Shown one piece after another: positions 46,401 to 55,566 of a stretch of DNA of 64,000 nt. The notes under the pieces were generated by a model. The model had not been told where the DNA came from. It worked only from the letters and a program-made list of their open reading frames with translations, and searched no databases. Both the position numbers and the translations under genes were made by a program. The stretch spans positions 310,001-374,000 of the forward strand of contig CAYMYN010000001.1 of the NCBI GenBank assembly GCA_964394665.1, given 5' to 3'. This DNA is from CAYMYN01 sp964394665 (GTDB lineage: Bacteria; Planctomycetota; UBA1135; GCA-002686595). Numbering within the stretch: the stretch's first letter is position 1; every line of letters begins with the position of its first letter.

Positions 46401-46766
46401 TCAGACGCCGTGGGCGCTGTGGCTGCGCGCCGCCGCGGCGAGCAGCTCGAGGATCAGTCCGCGGGTCTCCTTGAGCGTCAGGTCGTCGCTGGCCCGGTAC
46501 TCGACGCAGCTCCGGCCCGAACGCAGCGGCCCGAGTCGCTCCTCGAAGGCGTCGAGGAGCGCGGGGTCCATCAGGTAGAACATCATGCCCTTCTTGCGCG
46601 ACGCGAAACCCGCCAGCCAGGTTCCGCCGCGCGCATAGACGGGGAAGTGTTCGAAGGTCTCCTCCGCGTCCGGGAAGAAGCCCAGGATCAGGTGGCGCAG
46701 CTCCTCGAGGTGGGGTCGCTGCTCCGCCGGCACGCGCTGGATGTATCCGGCGACTTCGGGGTGCAT
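46401..46766 (-). CDS. DUF1801-family protein
   Basis: A 121-residue protein of the DUF1801 (YdhG-like) family: YIQRVPAEQRPHLEELRHLI near the N-terminus, FPVYARGGTWLAGFASRKKGMMFYLMD and the final LILELLAAA helix in outline. Members bind metals or iron-like ligands in some bacteria, but the role is not established. GGAGG lies seven bases before the ATG. The stop is directly adjacent to that of the P-type ATPase (shared palindrome TGATCA), so there is no room for a terminator between them. Confidence 0.82.
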   Translation of the reverse strand: MHPEVAGYIQRVPAEQRPHLEELRHLILGFFPDAEETFEHFPVYARGGTWLAGFASRKKGMMFYLMDPALLDAFEERLGPLRSGRSCVEYRASDDLTLKETRGLILELLAAAARSHSAHGV

Positions 46767-47159
46767 GGCAGGTCCTCCTGGACCCCAGGCTACCGCGATC
46801 GGCGCGCGACGGGTCAACCCTGCGCCCACGGGGCCCGCTGGGCCCGGGTCCGCCCAGGCCAGCGAGACGCGAGGCCACGCCGGCGCCCTCCCATTCGCGG
46901 GAAGCTCCGGCCAGGGACGCGGCCAGGGTTCCGGCGCGGAGGGAGGGTGATCCCGGAGCAGGGCGTCCCGGCCCTGCGGACCACCGGGATGCCCGCGCCC
47001 GGGGGGTTCAGCGCGCATCCCTGCCGAGCGCGCTCGTGGGCAACCGGGGCGGCGCCCTCCCTGGCGTCCCTCCCGCCGTTTCCACGCCGACGGTCGGTTA
47101 CCCTGCCGCCTGGGCCAGGGATAGCGGACAGAACCTCGGCCCGATCACGGACGTCTCGA
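46767..47159. promoter_or_regulatory. Divergent intergenic region, 393 bases
   Basis: This region lies between the DUF1801 gene and the second ECF sigma factor. No coding sequence, repeat or structured RNA is supported. It should carry the promoter for the sigma/kinase pair; such ECF operons are often autoregulated, but I cannot point to a defensible -35/-10 pair. Confidence 0.35.
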
Positions 47160-47774
47160 ATGGCCATGCCTCCCTCGATCACGGCCACCACGACCGCCCT
47201 GCTCGAATCCCTGCGCGATGGCCTGAACTCCGACGCCTGGGAGGAGTTCGATAGGCGGTATCGGCCGATCGTGTTCCACCTGGCGTTGCGAATGGGCCTG
47301 GAGGAAGCGGACGCGGCCGACGTCGCCCAGGAGAGCCTGCTCGAGTTCTTCCGCGACCATCGCGCGGGACGGTACGAGCGGGGCCGTGGCCGCCTGCGCG
47401 CCTACTTGCTCGGCATCGCGCGCCATCGGGCCCTAGACAGCCTGAATAGCCGCAGACGCAATGCGCCCGCCGGCAGAGATACGGTGCTCTTGCTCCTAGC
47501 GCAACAGGGACCCCAGGAACTCGAGGTTCTCTGGGAGGCGGAGTTGCAAGCCGAGATCCTGCGCCGGGCTTTCGCCCTGCTGGCGCGCACGACCGGCATC
47601 GAGGACAGGAGCCTGGCGATTTTCAACGACTATGGACTACGCGGCGACCCCGTCGAAGCGGTGGCCGAGCGCTACGGGGTGTCGCACGCAACGGTCTACG
47701 CGATCAAGTCCCGTTGCCTCGAACGCCTGATCGCGTTGCGCGAGGAGCTACGCGCTGCCTACGAGGACCTCTGA
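47160..47774 (+). CDS. ECF-type RNA polymerase sigma factor paired with Ser/Thr kinase (second pair)
   Basis: A 204-residue ECF sigma factor. Region 2 (about 15-90) reads WEEFDRRYRPIVFHLALRMGL, ADVAQESLLEFFRDH and LRAYLLGIARHRALDSL; region 4 (about 140-195) contains GDPVEAVAERYGVSHATVYAIKSRCLERL in outline. The stop and the next start share a base (TGATG), tying it to the Ser/Thr kinase that follows. Two ATGs (47160, 47166) are possible. The pair belongs to planctomycete-type ECF groups where the linked kinase is the likely regulator. Confidence 0.88.
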   Translation: MAMPPSITATTTALLESLRDGLNSDAWEEFDRRYRPIVFHLALRMGLEEADAADVAQESLLEFFRDHRAGRYERGRGRLRAYLLGIARHRALDSLNSRRRNAPAGRDTVLLLLAQQGPQELEVLWEAELQAEILRRAFALLARTTGIEDRSLAIFNDYGLRGDPVEAVAERYGVSHATVYAIKSRCLERLIALREELRAAYEDL

Positions 47775-50700
47775 TGGACTGCCTCGACCAGGAGGCTCTC
47801 GAGCGCATCGCGGGTGGGTCGGCCGAGCCCGATGAGCGCGCTCATATCGACTCCTGCGCCGACTGCACCCGTGAGTTGGAACACGTGCGCGGCGAGACCG
47901 CACTGCTCGTCAGCCTTCGAAACGCACTGTGCGCTCCCGCGGCTACTCGGCAGCAGTGGAACGCATTCCCCGAGGAGTTTCGGCTCATTCGCTCGATTGG
48001 CCGCGGAGGCCAAGGTGAGATCCATGAGGCTGTTCAGCTCTCGACCGGTCGTCGAGTGGCGCTGAAGCTCCTGCTCCAGGGCCAAATGGCCACGACGTCC
48101 CAGCGCGCGCGCTTCCTACGCGAGATCAGGCTAGCCCATCGCCTCCAGCACCCCAACTTGGTCACGGTCCACGCGGCCGGCGAGACCGCCGAGGGGGTCC
48201 TCTACCTGGCCATGGAGCTCGTGGACGGGAGACACTTCGACGCCTGGGCCGACGAACTGCGCTCCCATGATCCTGCCGGGGCGACGCAGCGCATCCTGGG
48301 CAGCTTCCTCGAGGTCTGCGATGCAGTCGCCTGCGCGCACGCCGCGGGGATCGTCCATCGTGACATCAAGCCCTCGAACGTGCTCGTCGACCTCGAGGGT
48401 CGAGCGCGAGTGCTGGACCTCGGTCTCGCCAAGCACCTGCACTCCGGAGCGGACCGCGGTCCGACGAACAGCTTTCATACACGGACAGGCGAACTCGTTG
48501 GCAGCCTGGCTTGGATGTCGCCCGAGCGCCTCGCGGGAGATGAGGAGGAGAGCTTCCCGTCGGACGTCTACTCCTTGGGGCTGTTGCTCCACCGTGTGAT
48601 CTTGGGCCGCGAAGCCCACAAGGATGCGGCAAGCAGAAACGTCCTTTCGGGCGGAGCCGAGAGCGCCGACGTGCTCGAGGACACTTCGTCTCTGCAGGAG
48701 GCCTGTCGATCGGTCCTCCGCCGTGCCCTGGCGGTCGCTCCGTCGGAGCGCTACGCCCACGCTGGAGAGCTCGCAGACGAACTGCGCCGCACTCTGCAGG
48801 CTGATCCCCCAGTGCGACCGGCTGACCCGCGTCGAACACGCATCGTCGCCGGCGCGTCGGTCGCGATCGCCCTGGCCGTGGCCCTGGCCTGGATCGCGCC
48901 GACGCGGATCTGGACGCAGGCCGCCCATCCAACCGCGGCGCGCATGCTTGCCATCCTGGAGCGCTCTAGCGGCGCAGCGGCCCTGGACGAGTTTCTTACG
49001 GCGACGGCCCGACTCGAGACGCTCTCTTCCGGTGCGCTCGGAGACTGGGCGCTTCCGGAGCCTGGCAGCGTGGAGCTCGGTCACTGGCGCCTCGCCGCCT
49101 CCCAGGTCTGGCGGAGGTTCCCTGCGCTGCTGCGCATACCCCTCGACCCAGGCCATGATTGGAGCTACCTCTCGGCGGCCGAGTCTGGAGACTGGCTCGG
49201 CTTGGCGACGTCGGATGGACGAGTCGAACTCCTGCAAACATCGGGCGCACGACGCACTCTGTCATACGCGGACCTGGGAGTTCATGGGTTCGGGCATTTG
49301 TTGCTCTCCCACGATGGCCGCCATGCGCTGTCCTACATGGAAGGGCCAGGTGGCGTTCCCGGATACAGCTTGCTTGCCCTCAGTCCTCCCGGAGCCGAGC
49401 TCAAGCTACGCGAGCTCGTCGGTCTCTATCCCGCATACTGGGCCAAATCCCGGTCCTTGATCGCGGCGACGTCCGCGGAGCGTGAAGCCCTGATCCTCAT
49501 CGACCCCGAGTTGGAAGACCCGCTCGAGACGCGCGTGTTGCCGGACGACTTTCGATTCTACTCGGCCTGTTTCCTCGACGACGACTCCAAGCTCTTGCTA
49601 GTGGATCGCGAAGGTCGGACGCTCGTCCATACCATCGGCTCTGACGAACCGTTGGGGGAGGGCGCCCCCGTCCCTAGTGGTGCCTCGGTGCTGGAGCTGG
49701 ACAACGGACACTGGTTGCTCATTGAGCCCCGCTTGGCCGTTTTCGACACGGAGCGAGGGGTTCGCCACCAGCTCCACTGGAGCAACAACCCGGTACGCGC
49801 CCTTCCGTTGGCGGGAAGCTCGCTGCGCGCCTTGGTATCGGACGAAGTACAGGGCTTTCGAGCCGCGCGCTTCTCGGACGCACCCGAGCACTGGATCCGG
49901 AGGGATCCCTGGCGGGACACGTCGAGCCTCCAGCAGATGGCCAGCATGGGTGCCGGTCAACTCGTCGCCACGCTGAACATCGATCGGACGCTGACCGTGT
50001 TCAGCGCGGAGACTGTGGACCTGCCCCGAATGCTGTCGTCGAGAACCTCGGCAGGCACCCTGCACGGTGTTCGAGCGCTACCGGATGGCAGCGGATGGGT
50101 CGCAAGCTCACGTAACGAACTCCTGTTCTTCGAACGCGGCGAGACGCACGCTCTGACCGTGGCCGAACTCGGAGATCTGATCCTCCAGGTGGATGTGGGA
50201 AGCGACGGCCGCGTCTACTTCTCGACTCAACGCGGGAGAGTGGGAAGCACGCACCGATCGGGAGAACCCGGATTGCGATGGCATGCCGGTCACCCCGGGA
50301 TGATCAGCGCGTTGGCCTTGGACCCGAGCGGATCCCGCCTGGCTGCGGCGGACGAGCACGGCCATATCACGGTCGAACCGGTCGACGGCTTGGCTCCTCC
50401 CCTGACCACCCGACTACGGGCCGGCCAGCCTCGGGTGCCGCGTCTCGCGTTCGACCCGCATGGTCGCTGGATCGCCGGGACGGTGCGTGAGGGCCGTGTG
50501 TTCTGGTGGGTGCCCGGCTCCGACCCGATCCTCGCTGAACCGGGGCACTTCACCACGGCCCACGGCCTGGCCATCCACCCGCAGACCGGCCACGTGGTCA
50601 GCGGGCACGAAGCGAGCCGCATCGCCGTGTGGGAGCCCCTCGCGCTTCGGCCACTACGAACGCACACGCTCTCGCAGGCTTCTCCATTCTCGGTCTGGGC

Positions 50701-50938
50701 CCTGACCTTCAGTCCGGACGGACGCTACCTCGCGGCCGGCAGCGGTCGCCGCATCTTCGTCCTCGAGTGGCCTTCCTGCCGGACGCTCTTCGACGCCGAG
50801 GAACATGATCTGGCGATCTTCTCCCTCGCGTTCCATCCCACCCTACCGGTGCTGGCTTCCGCCGGGGAGGTCGGCGAGCTGATGGAGTGGGACTTCCGGG
50901 CCGCCGACCACCTCCTTGACCGCGTCCGCAAGCCCTGA
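47774..50938 (+). CDS. Ser/Thr kinase with zinc-binding-like N-terminus and WD40-like C-terminus
   Basis: A 1054-residue membrane kinase. Residues 10-35 contain an anti-sigma-like zinc-binding motif, His24-Cys28-Cys31 (HIDSCADC). The kinase domain (about 68-345) has glycine loop GRGGQGEI, Lys98, HRDIKPSN with Asp197, DLG (215-217) in place of DFG, and GSLAWMSPERL. A TM helix (about 357-375) precedes a roughly 680-residue extracytoplasmic region with WD40/propeller-like repeats towards the end (LALDPSGSRLAAADEHGHI, LTFSPDGRYLAAGSGRRIFVLEW in outline). The combination suggests that the N-terminus holds the ECF sigma factor, the propeller senses an envelope signal and the kinase acts on the complex. 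It differs from the first pair, whose kinase has no zinc motif. Confidence 0.9.
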   Translation: MDCLDQEALERIAGGSAEPDERAHIDSCADCTRELEHVRGETALLVSLRNALCAPAATRQQWNAFPEEFRLIRSIGRGGQGEIHEAVQLSTGRRVALKLLLQGQMATTSQRARFLREIRLAHRLQHPNLVTVHAAGETAEGVLYLAMELVDGRHFDAWADELRSHDPAGATQRILGSFLEVCDAVACAHAAGIVHRDIKPSNVLVDLEGRARVLDLGLAKHLHSGADRGPTNSFHTRTGELVGSLAWMSPERLAGDEEESFPSDVYSLGLLLHRVILGREAHKDAASRNVLSGGAESADVLEDTSSLQEACRSVLRRALAVAPSERYAHAGELADELRRTLQADPPVRPADPRRTRIVAGASVAIALAVALAWIAPTRIWTQAAHPTAARMLAILERSSGAAALDEFLTATARLETLSSGALGDWALPEPGSVELGHWRLAASQVWRRFPALLRIPLDPGHDWSYLSAAESGDWLGLATSDGRVELLQTSGARRTLSYADLGVHGFGHLLLSHDGRHALSYMEGPGGVPGYSLLALSPPGAELKLRELVGLYPAYWAKSRSLIAATSAEREALILIDPELEDPLETRVLPDDFRFYSACFLDDDSKLLLVDREGRTLVHTIGSDEPLGEGAPVPSGASVLELDNGHWLLIEPRLAVFDTERGVRHQLHWSNNPVRALPLAGSSLRALVSDEVQGFRAARFSDAPEHWIRRDPWRDTSSLQQMASMGAGQLVATLNIDRTLTVFSAETVDLPRMLSSRTSAGTLHGVRALPDGSGWVASSRNELLFFERGETHALTVAELGDLILQVDVGSDGRVYFSTQRGRVGSTHRSGEPGLRWHAGHPGMISALALDPSGSRLAAADEHGHITVEPVDGLAPPLTTRLRAGQPRVPRLAFDPHGRWIAGTVREGRVFWWVPGSDPILAEPGHFTTAHGLAIHPQTGHVVSGHEASRIAVWEPLALRPLRTHTLSQASPFSVWALTFSPDGRYLAAGSGRRIFVLEWPSCRTLFDAEEHDLAIFSLAFHPTLPVLASAGEVGELMEWDFRAADHLLDRVRKP

Positions 50939-50969
50939 TCGCTCGAGCGCCGGAAGTCTCCCCGGATAC

Positions 50970-50990
50970 AGGGGTCCAGGGAGGACCCCT
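50970..50990. terminator. Bidirectional terminator hairpin
   Basis: A perfect eight-base-pair stem AGGGGTCC / GGACCCCT with a five-base loop (AGGGA) lies about 32 bases after the kinase stop and 69 bases after the end of the convergent secreted-protein gene. No T-tract is present on either strand. Its position between convergent genes supports a terminator. Confidence 0.55.
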
Positions 50991-51059
50991 CTACGTTCCA
51001 ACCCGCGCCAACGCTGCATGGATGCGAAGGACGATGGCCCGACCGGCCCTCGCCCAGTC

Positions 51060-52439
51060 TCACGGCGCCCAGGCGATCTCGAGCCCATTGCTGAAGTTGT
51101 ATCCGGTGAATCCACACTGGTCCCGGTACCAGATCTGGTAGCGCCGGACGTCGCCGGGTGCGACGCCGCCCACGGCGGCGATATTCACCGTACTCCGGCA
51201 GTGGCCCGCGGAGTCGACCACCACCTTCTGCAACGCCACGACGCTCCCACCGACGCAGCGTAGGCCGTCGAGGAAAGGTACACCATTCCCTCCACCCAGG
51301 GCGTTGTTGCCTTGAATGAAGAGCGCGGTCGGGTTCATGCAAGTTGCCAGGAAGGACCCTCGGAGCACGAGGTTCTCTCCATCGATCGAATTGCAACCAC
51401 CGAACCAGAGCTTGGCCCCTCCATCGAAGGCGCTGTTCGCGCACCCGGCCAACCCGCTGGAGCCGTCATTCGGGTTCCCGAACGGGCACAGGGATCCGCT
51501 TCCGTCACCGGGGCAGAACGCTAGGATCGAGCAGTTCTGGTCACCCCCGATGCGGTGGTAGAAGCTGCCGTACAGGTTGCCGCCGGTGTACCCACCGAAG
51601 AAGAAACACCCAGCAAAGGCAGATCCCGAGGAGTAAGAGGCACCCGGAAGGTAGCTGGTCCAGGTGTCCTGCGTGTCGAGGCCGGTACCTGGTCCAGGCA
51701 GCGGATTGAAAGCGGTGCCCGCGCCGAAGGGACAGGGAGTGCCGGTCAACAGACCGAAGGGGTCACCGGCGATGAGCGGGCCGGCGTGACCGCTCACGCC
51801 GCCGCCGAGCTGGAAGTACTCCCACCCGAAGGTCTCGGCGACGCTCGGACCGCCGCCGTAGACGCCATCGCAGTCGGCCTTCATCGTGAACTCGAGGGGC
51901 GAGTTGCGCAGATCGACCTGAAGCGTCCAGCAACTGAGAGATCCACTCGATGCGGAAGCCGGTGCACCCGCGATCGCAATGGCACTGACCAGGGTGGTGT
52001 TGAGGGTCTGGTCCGCGCACAGGGCGGCCCCGTAGCACTCGAAGTGGGCGACCTCGAGGGTCACGGCCGTCTCGGAGGTGCAGTAGGCGACCTCGAAGCG
52101 GTCGATCACATAAGCGTCCGCGGTGCCGACGACCGAGGTCGAGCTGGCGGGCGAGGTCGTGCTGGGCAGTCGGCCGCTGTCGACCAGGGACTCGCCGGCC
52201 GACAGGCCGACGAAGAAGCCAACGGTGCAGGTGTTGTCGTAGAGGATCGGCCCGGTGAGGTTGGCCGTCGGAGTGGCGGTGCGCGTCCAGGTTCGGGTCG
52301 CGGCGTGGTAGGTGCCGCCGGCCTTCACCTGGGTGGTGATGGGCTGGATCCTCGAGCTGGCGTCCGTCTGCGCATTCCCACTCTCCATCAGGATCAGGGT
52401 GACGAGGAAGGTCCAACAGGTCGGAGAGCGATGGGGCAT
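51060..52439 (-). CDS. Secreted protein of unknown function with shared C-terminal cysteine-rich module
   Basis: A 459-residue exported protein. The signal peptide runs to about MESGNAQ (residue 24). The central region (about 30-300) is beta-rich, with many Gly, Thr, Ser and Cys residues, and is not a family I recognise. The last 151 residues (from Cys309) match the end of the deiminase-like protein at 36025-38544: C.GDGS, CP.GN, GCANS, G.G..F.DGLRCVGG, WYRD and a final W.P. A ribosome binding site (AAGAGG) precedes ATG 52439. Its function is unknown; the shared end may be a secretion, sorting or surface-anchoring module. Confidence 0.8.
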   Translation of the reverse strand: MPHRSPTCWTFLVTLILMESGNAQTDASSRIQPITTQVKAGGTYHAATRTWTRTATPTANLTGPILYDNTCTVGFFVGLSAGESLVDSGRLPSTTSPASSTSVVGTADAYVIDRFEVAYCTSETAVTLEVAHFECYGAALCADQTLNTTLVSAIAIAGAPASASSGSLSCWTLQVDLRNSPLEFTMKADCDGVYGGGPSVAETFGWEYFQLGGGVSGHAGPLIAGDPFGLLTGTPCPFGAGTAFNPLPGPGTGLDTQDTWTSYLPGASYSSGSAFAGCFFFGGYTGGNLYGSFYHRIGGDQNCSILAFCPGDGSGSLCPFGNPNDGSSGLAGCANSAFDGGAKLWFGGCNSIDGENLVLRGSFLATCMNPTALFIQGNNALGGGNGVPFLDGLRCVGGSVVALQKVVVDSAGHCRSTVNIAAVGGVAPGDVRRYQIWYRDQCGFTGYNFSNGLEIAWAP

Positions 52440-52568
52440 GGTGGCCTCTTGGGGGTCGGGAGCGGGCACCATGCCCGCCCCGTACCCTGCACTCGGCGGC
52501 CGCTGGATCTTGCAGCGGATCCCGATGGGCGCACCCCTGGCGCCCGGACCCGGGGCGGCCCGTCGGGC

Positions 52569-53600
52569 TCAGGCCAGCGCGACCCGCTCCGCGCCCTCGA
52601 GGCTCGCCTGCTCGGCCTCGAGCAGGCGGGTCAGGAGGTGGGCGTCGGCGAGGGTGACGGCGGGGGCGCGGTGGGCGGCGAGGGCGGACAGGAGGTGGCG
52701 GATCTCGAGCTCGTAGCCGTTGGCGGGGTCGAGCTCGATCGGCTCGCGCGCGGCGCCGCGGTGCAGGACGAGCTCGGGCGCGCGGGCGAGGTCGAAGTCG
52801 AGCGTGGCGCCCTCGAAGGTCACCGTGAAGCGCATGCGGAAGTCGCACGAGGGCGCCAGGTCCCAGCCACCCTCCGCCACCACGTGCGCGGGGCTGTTGG
52901 GGTAGTGGTAGAGGGTCGTCAGGTGCTCGACCGTGCCCGCGCTGGTGACGGCGGCGGGGAGGCCGAAGCAGGCCAACACGAAGTCCGCGTCGTGGGCGTG
53001 CAGGTCGAAGAGCGCTCCGCCGGTGCGCGCCGGGTCGCCGTAGAAGTGCGCCGACCAGGAGGGCGGCGGGCACAGGCGCGTGAAGGTCGCGCTGCGCACG
53101 GCTCCGTGGCGGCCGTCCGCGATGGCCGCGCGCAGGTGGGCGTAGGCGGGCCAGAAACGGATGCACATGGCGGGCATGCAGACGCCCGAGGCGCGTTCGG
53201 CGACGGCGAGCAGGCGCGCGACGTCGGCCGCGCGCAGGGCCACGGGTTTCTCGACCAACACGTGCTTGCCGGCCTCGAGCGCGGCGATCGCCAGGTCGAC
53301 GTGCGTGTCGGTCGGCGTGCAGATGCTGATCAGCTCGACCTCGGGATCGGCCAGCAGCTCCTCGAAGCGTGCGTAGCCCCGCACCTGGCGCGGATCGAAG
53401 AGCGCTTCCTGGTCCGCGCCCGAGTCGAGGTTGCCCGCGGCTCCCCCGCCCCCCGCGCGCCGCTCGGCGTGCCGGTCGCAGACCGCGACCAGGCGGTTCG
53501 CGAACCCGGCGGCGGCGGCGGAGAGGTAGGCCGCGACGTGGGTGCGGCCCATGAAGCCCAGGCCCGCCACCCCGACGCCCAGGGCGCGGCCGGCGCTCAC
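52569..53600 (-). CDS. Gfo/Idh/MocA-family oxidoreductase
   Basis: A 343-residue NAD(P)-dependent sugar dehydrogenase-like protein. The N-terminal Rossmann fold has GVAGLGFMGRTHVAAY, AVCDR and STICTPTDTHVDLAIAALEAGKHVLVEKP (in outline; EKP loop). The C-terminal domain contains GGALFDLHAHDADFV with the conserved His. The start is a GTG at 53600 overlapping the stop of the isomerase gene upstream (GTGA), indicating coupling. There is no signal peptide, so it is cytoplasmic. Together with the isomerase it may interconvert and oxidise 3-keto or inositol-like sugars; the exact substrate is unknown. Confidence 0.9.
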   Translation of the reverse strand: MSAGRALGVGVAGLGFMGRTHVAAYLSAAAAGFANRLVAVCDRHAERRAGGGGAAGNLDSGADQEALFDPRQVRGYARFEELLADPEVELISICTPTDTHVDLAIAALEAGKHVLVEKPVALRAADVARLLAVAERASGVCMPAMCIRFWPAYAHLRAAIADGRHGAVRSATFTRLCPPPSWSAHFYGDPARTGGALFDLHAHDADFVLACFGLPAAVTSAGTVEHLTTLYHYPNSPAHVVAEGGWDLAPSCDFRMRFTVTFEGATLDFDLARAPELVLHRGAAREPIELDPANGYELEIRHLLSALAAHRAPAVTLADAHLLTRLLEAEQASLEGAERVALA

Positions 53601-54442
53601 GCGCCCGATCCCCGCAGGTGGCGCAGGGCCAGCTCGCGCGCCGCGACGATGTCGGCCAGGCGCGAGTCGCCCGCCTCGCGCTCGATCATCAGGTCGCACC
53701 GCACCTCGCGCTCGCGCAGCACGCCGAAGAACGCCGTCCAGTCGACGTCCCCGCTGCCCACGCGCACCTCCTCGCCCCAGGTGCCGCGCACCTGCGTGCG
53801 GCGCGCATCCTTGACGTGCACCTGGCGCACGAACGGGGCCAGCAACGCCAGCGCCTCGATCGGATCGCCGCGGTCGTAGAGGATCATGTTGGCCGGGTCG
53901 AAGTTGACGCCCAGGGCCGGGTGCGCCAGCTCCTCGAGCACGTCGAGCAGGCTGCGCGCCGTCTCCTGGCCCGTCTCGAGGCCGACCGCGACGCCCTGCT
54001 CGGCGAAGTGGGCCGTGATCTCGGCCACGCGCGCCAGCAGCTTCACGCGTTCGGGGTCGTCACGTCCCTCGGGCAACACGCCGGCGTGCCAGGTGACGAG
54101 GCCGATGCCCATCTCGCGCGCCAGGTGCGCGTTCTCCTCGGCCGCCGCGAGGTTGGCGGCCCAGGTCGAGTCCGGGCGCACGCCGCCCGTGCGCGCGATC
54201 GCCTCGAGCGAGGAGTAGTCCTCGTCGGCCATCGCCATCATCCCCGAGCGGATCTCGATGCCCGCGTCCTCGAGGAAACCCTGGGTGGCCTCGACCGACC
54301 AGCGCGCGGTGCGCAGGGGATCGAGGGCGAGTTGCACGCAGCTCACGCCGGCGGCGACGAGCCGATCGGCGAGCTCGTCGGGCCCCGAGGGCTGGAGGGA
54401 CCAGGAGCAGACGCCGAGGGCGGGCTTGCGGGTGTTCGTCAT
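53597..54442 (-). CDS. Cytoplasmic sugar phosphate isomerase/epimerase-like protein
   Basis: A 281-residue AP-endonuclease-2-like TIM barrel (PF01261) without signal peptide: GVCSWSLQPSG, GVSCVQLALDP, GLVTWHAGVLPEG, VGLETGQETARSLLDVL, GVNFDPANMILY, VHVKDAR and DLMIEREAG mark successive strands with likely metal ligands Glu, Asp, His and Glu. It is co-translated with the Gfo/Idh dehydrogenase (GTGA overlap) and divergent from the exported isomerase at 54582. It probably acts on the imported or oxidised sugar product. Confidence 0.9.
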   Translation of the reverse strand: MTNTRKPALGVCSWSLQPSGPDELADRLVAAGVSCVQLALDPLRTARWSVEATQGFLEDAGIEIRSGMMAMADEDYSSLEAIARTGGVRPDSTWAANLAAAEENAHLAREMGIGLVTWHAGVLPEGRDDPERVKLLARVAEITAHFAEQGVAVGLETGQETARSLLDVLEELAHPALGVNFDPANMILYDRGDPIEALALLAPFVRQVHVKDARRTQVRGTWGEEVRVGSGDVDWTAFFGVLREREVRCDLMIEREAGDSRLADIVAARELALRHLRGSGA

Positions 54443-54581
54443 GGTTCGAGCGCGGGTGATCGGGCCGAGCGTAGCGGGCGCCGCGCACGCGGGCCAGCGC
54501 GCCGGGTTCGACCGGACGCGGCGGCCCGGGGCACGCTATCCTCGTGCGGATCCCGCCGTACCCCTCCGCAGGAGACCCCGC

Positions 54582-55538
54582 ATGCAGCCGCGTACCGACC
54601 GTCGAGAGTTCTTGCAGGCCGCCGGAGGCCTGGGCCTGGCCGCCGCCCTGGTCCCGGCCCTGGCGACAGGCGCCCCGCGCGCGACGACCGGCCCGCTCGG
54701 CGCAACGGACGGAGGCGACGAAGAGCTCCCCTTCCGCATCTCCCTCGCCCAGTGGTCCCTGCACCGCACCCTGCGCGCGGGCGAGCTCTCGAACCTCGAC
54801 TTCCCGGCCTTCGCGCGCGAGCGCTTCGAGCTCGACGCGGTCGAGTACGTGAATTCCTTCTTCAAGGACAAGGCGACCGACTTCCGCTACCTGGCCGAGC
54901 TGCGCAAGCGCGCCGACGACGCGGGCGTGAAGAGCCTGCTGATCATGGTCGACGGCGAGGGCAACCTGGGCGAGGCCGACGCGACCCAGCGCCGCCTCGC
55001 GCTGCGCAACCACCTGCGCTGGATCGTGGCCGCAGCCTACCTCGGCGGGCACTCGATCCGCGTCAACGCCCACGGCAACGGCACCCGCGAGGAGGTCGCC
55101 GGACGGGTCGCCGAATCCCTGGCGCAGCTCGCCGAGCAGGGCGAGCCCTACGGCGTCTCGATCCTGGTCGAGAACCACGGCGGCTACTCCTCCGACGGCG
55201 CGTGGCTGGCGGGCGTCATGCGCGCCGCCGGGCACCCAGGGGTCGGCACCCTGCCCGATTTCGGCAACTTCCACCTGGGCGGCGGCAAGCACTACGACCG
55301 CTATCGGGGCGTGGGCGAGCTGATGCCCTTCGCCAAGGCGGTCAGCGCCAAGTCCCACGAGTTCGACGAACAGGGCAACGAGGTGCACACCGACTACGGC
55401 CGCATGCTGCGCATCGTGCTCGACGCGGGGTACAAGGGCTACGTCGGCATCGAGTACGAAGGCTCCAAGCACTCCGAGGAGGAGGGCGTGCGCCTGACCC
55501 GGGACCTCCTGCGCCGCGTGCGCGCCGAGCTCGCCTGA
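54582..55538 (+). CDS. Tat-exported TIM-barrel sugar isomerase
   Basis: A 318-residue protein with twin-arginine signal TDRREFLQAAGGLGLAAALVPAL. The barrel (PF01261) shows ISLAQWSLHRTLRAGELSNLDFP, FELDAVEYVNSFF, LLIMVDGEG, IRVNAHGNGT, SILVENHGG, LPDFGNF and IEYEGSKH. It is closely similar in layout to planctomycete Tat-exported isomerases. AGGAG lies eight bases before the ATG. It is the first gene of a tight operon: the next start is 28 bases away. A role in periplasmic sugar processing is likely. Confidence 0.9.
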   Translation: MQPRTDRREFLQAAGGLGLAAALVPALATGAPRATTGPLGATDGGDEELPFRISLAQWSLHRTLRAGELSNLDFPAFARERFELDAVEYVNSFFKDKATDFRYLAELRKRADDAGVKSLLIMVDGEGNLGEADATQRRLALRNHLRWIVAAAYLGGHSIRVNAHGNGTREEVAGRVAESLAQLAEQGEPYGVSILVENHGGYSSDGAWLAGVMRAAGHPGVGTLPDFGNFHLGGGKHYDRYRGVGELMPFAKAVSAKSHEFDEQGNEVHTDYGRMLRIVLDAGYKGYVGIEYEGSKHSEEEGVRLTRDLLRRVRAELA

Positions 55539-55566
55539 GCCCCGGGACGAAGTCCGGACCCCTGCG

